A stretch of DNA of 64,000 bases, taken from assembly GCF_007859755.1 (NCBI RefSeq), contig NZ_SJPF01000004.1:558894-622893 (forward strand). Reading direction: 5' to 3'. Made by a program: the position numbers and the translations under genes. The notes below the pieces were generated by a model. The model worked only from the letters and a program-made list of their open reading frames with translations. It was not told the DNA's origin and searched no databases. The DNA is from Blastopirellula retiformator. Lineage in GTDB: Bacteria > Planctomycetota > Planctomycetia > Pirellulales > Pirellulaceae. The number at the start of each line of letters is the position of its first letter. Positions within the stretch are counted from its first letter, which is position 1. Positions 63,429 to 64,000 of this stretch are shown here, piece by piece.

Positions 63429-64000
63429 CTAGTACCGACCGCGATTGTCGATCGCCGCCGCATTGGGCGTGACCGGCGTCTGGCCCGGCTTCGATTTCGC
63501 CGGCCCCAGATACTCGACAAACATCAGCCCATCGGCGCGAGCCGGGCTGCTGGGCAGGGGCAATGAGATTGGGAAAGAAGCGGCCGTTGAGACTCCCATA
63601 TCGGGCTGAGCCACCACGCCGCAGCTGATCAGCAGCACCTGATCCGATGGCCAGCGGAATCGCTCGTGCAGCCGCCAGCTGACCATTTGCGGAATTTGGA
63701 CCTGGATTGATTGCGAGCCGCCGGTGGCGGTCGGCACGTCGATATCGACGTTCACGAACTTCTCAATCTGGTCGACGCTGCACTTCAGCACCGCGTCAAT
63801 CGTGCGGTCGTCGGGGGCAAGCAGCGGGCTCACCTCCAGCGAAAAGCCGGCTTCGATCTGATCGCTTTGCAGTTCGTAACCCGGCCAGGCGGCGGTCGCA
63901 CGGACCGAACGCATGAACGTTTGCGGCTTGAGCATCGAGACCGCGCTTGATTGGCCATTGTGAATCAGCAGGTTCGCCGCTTGATGCTCTTTGTAGTCGC
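63429..64000 (-). CDS. Hypothetical protein, C-terminal part
   Basis: The frame stays open to the window edge, so the start lies beyond base 64000. The visible ~190 residues contain GFSLEVSPLLAPDDRTIDAVLKC and a Pro/Gly-rich end. I do not recognise it with certainty; the SPL-x-P-D-x-R-T pattern resembles beta-rich planctomycete secretin-like or outer-membrane proteins. Its TAG stop is supplied by the CTAG border of a mobile element. Confidence 0.65.
   Translation of the reverse strand, partial: DYKEHQAANLLIHNGQSSAVSMLKPQTFMRSVRATAAWPGYELQSDQIEAGFSLEVSPLLAPDDRTIDAVLKCSVDQIEKFVNVDIDVPTATGGSQSIQVQIPQMVSWRLHERFRWPSDQVLLISCGVVAQPDMGVSTAASFPISLPLPSSPARADGLMFVEYLGPAKSKPGQTPVTPNAAAIDNRGRY

Overview
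The window looks like a chromosomal segment of a planctomycete, most likely a Pirellulaceae member close to Blastopirellula. This rests on gene content seen here: two DUF1559 pseudopilin-like proteins, a PVC-type membrane dehydrogenase/cytochrome c protein, a DUF1080 hydrolase, a prepilin-plus-lipoprotein module repeated twice, a very large Gln/Gly-rich membrane protein, and high GC with many genes lacking clear Shine-Dalgarno sites. The genus is inferred from recall of these families, not from a search.

Layout. 0-3.4 kb: fabI, a GAF/sigma-54 activator and tRNA-Lys(CTT). 3.4-4.0 kb: a gene-free stretch of imperfect direct repeats. 4.0-10.2 kb: a three-gene minus-strand operon encoding a TerB-N/TerB/TerB-C protein, a BrxD-type ATPase and an Lhr-like helicase. 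This matches the composition of the Shango anti-phage system, here with an extra zinc ribbon and membrane anchor on the TerB protein. 10.4-19.5 kb: secreted and membrane proteins (PVC heme protein, DUF4956-CotH pair, DUF1080) and an acyl-CoA ligase. 19.9-25.0 kb: a GH97 glycosidase operon divergent from a XylR-type regulator. 25.0-29.4 kb: a DUF58-transglutaminase-MoxR operon. 29.7-30.4 kb: a cupin pseudogene broken by a frameshift and by a short mobile element. 30.5-33.4 kb: a PiT-like permease fused to a PstS-like domain, followed by PPK2 (phosphate uptake and polyphosphate). 33.7-36.3 kb: the second pseudopilin-lipoprotein module with a PepSY membrane protein. 37.1-46.7 kb: ugpC-like ATPase, then nusA-infB-rbfA, a histone-tailed HhH protein and a TPR protein. 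46.9-52.4 kb: a Gld-type ABC exporter operon. 52.6-64 kb: nadB, a giant disordered membrane protein, two leucine-rich-repeat proteins, a degenerate ketosynthase and a partial gene.

The most striking non-genic feature is a family of about 150-bp elements made of serial hairpins with short imperfect inverted ends. There are seven copies, and four complete copies have perfect 4-bp YTAR duplications (CTAG, TTAG, TTAA). One is inserted in the cupin gene at TTAA, and removing it restores the coding sequence across the junction. No transposase is in the window. A second repeat family with roughly 30-bp inverted ends sits next to some of these copies. Elements of both families tend to abut TAG stop codons. 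REP-like palindromes (GTAGGCTGGG arms) are also scattered between genes.

Several enzymes have lost canonical catalytic residues: the ketosynthase-like protein (Cys to Glu, His to Asn), the transglutaminase-like protein (Cys to Asp), and the endonuclease III-like protein with an H1-like tail. These substitutions come from alignment by eye.
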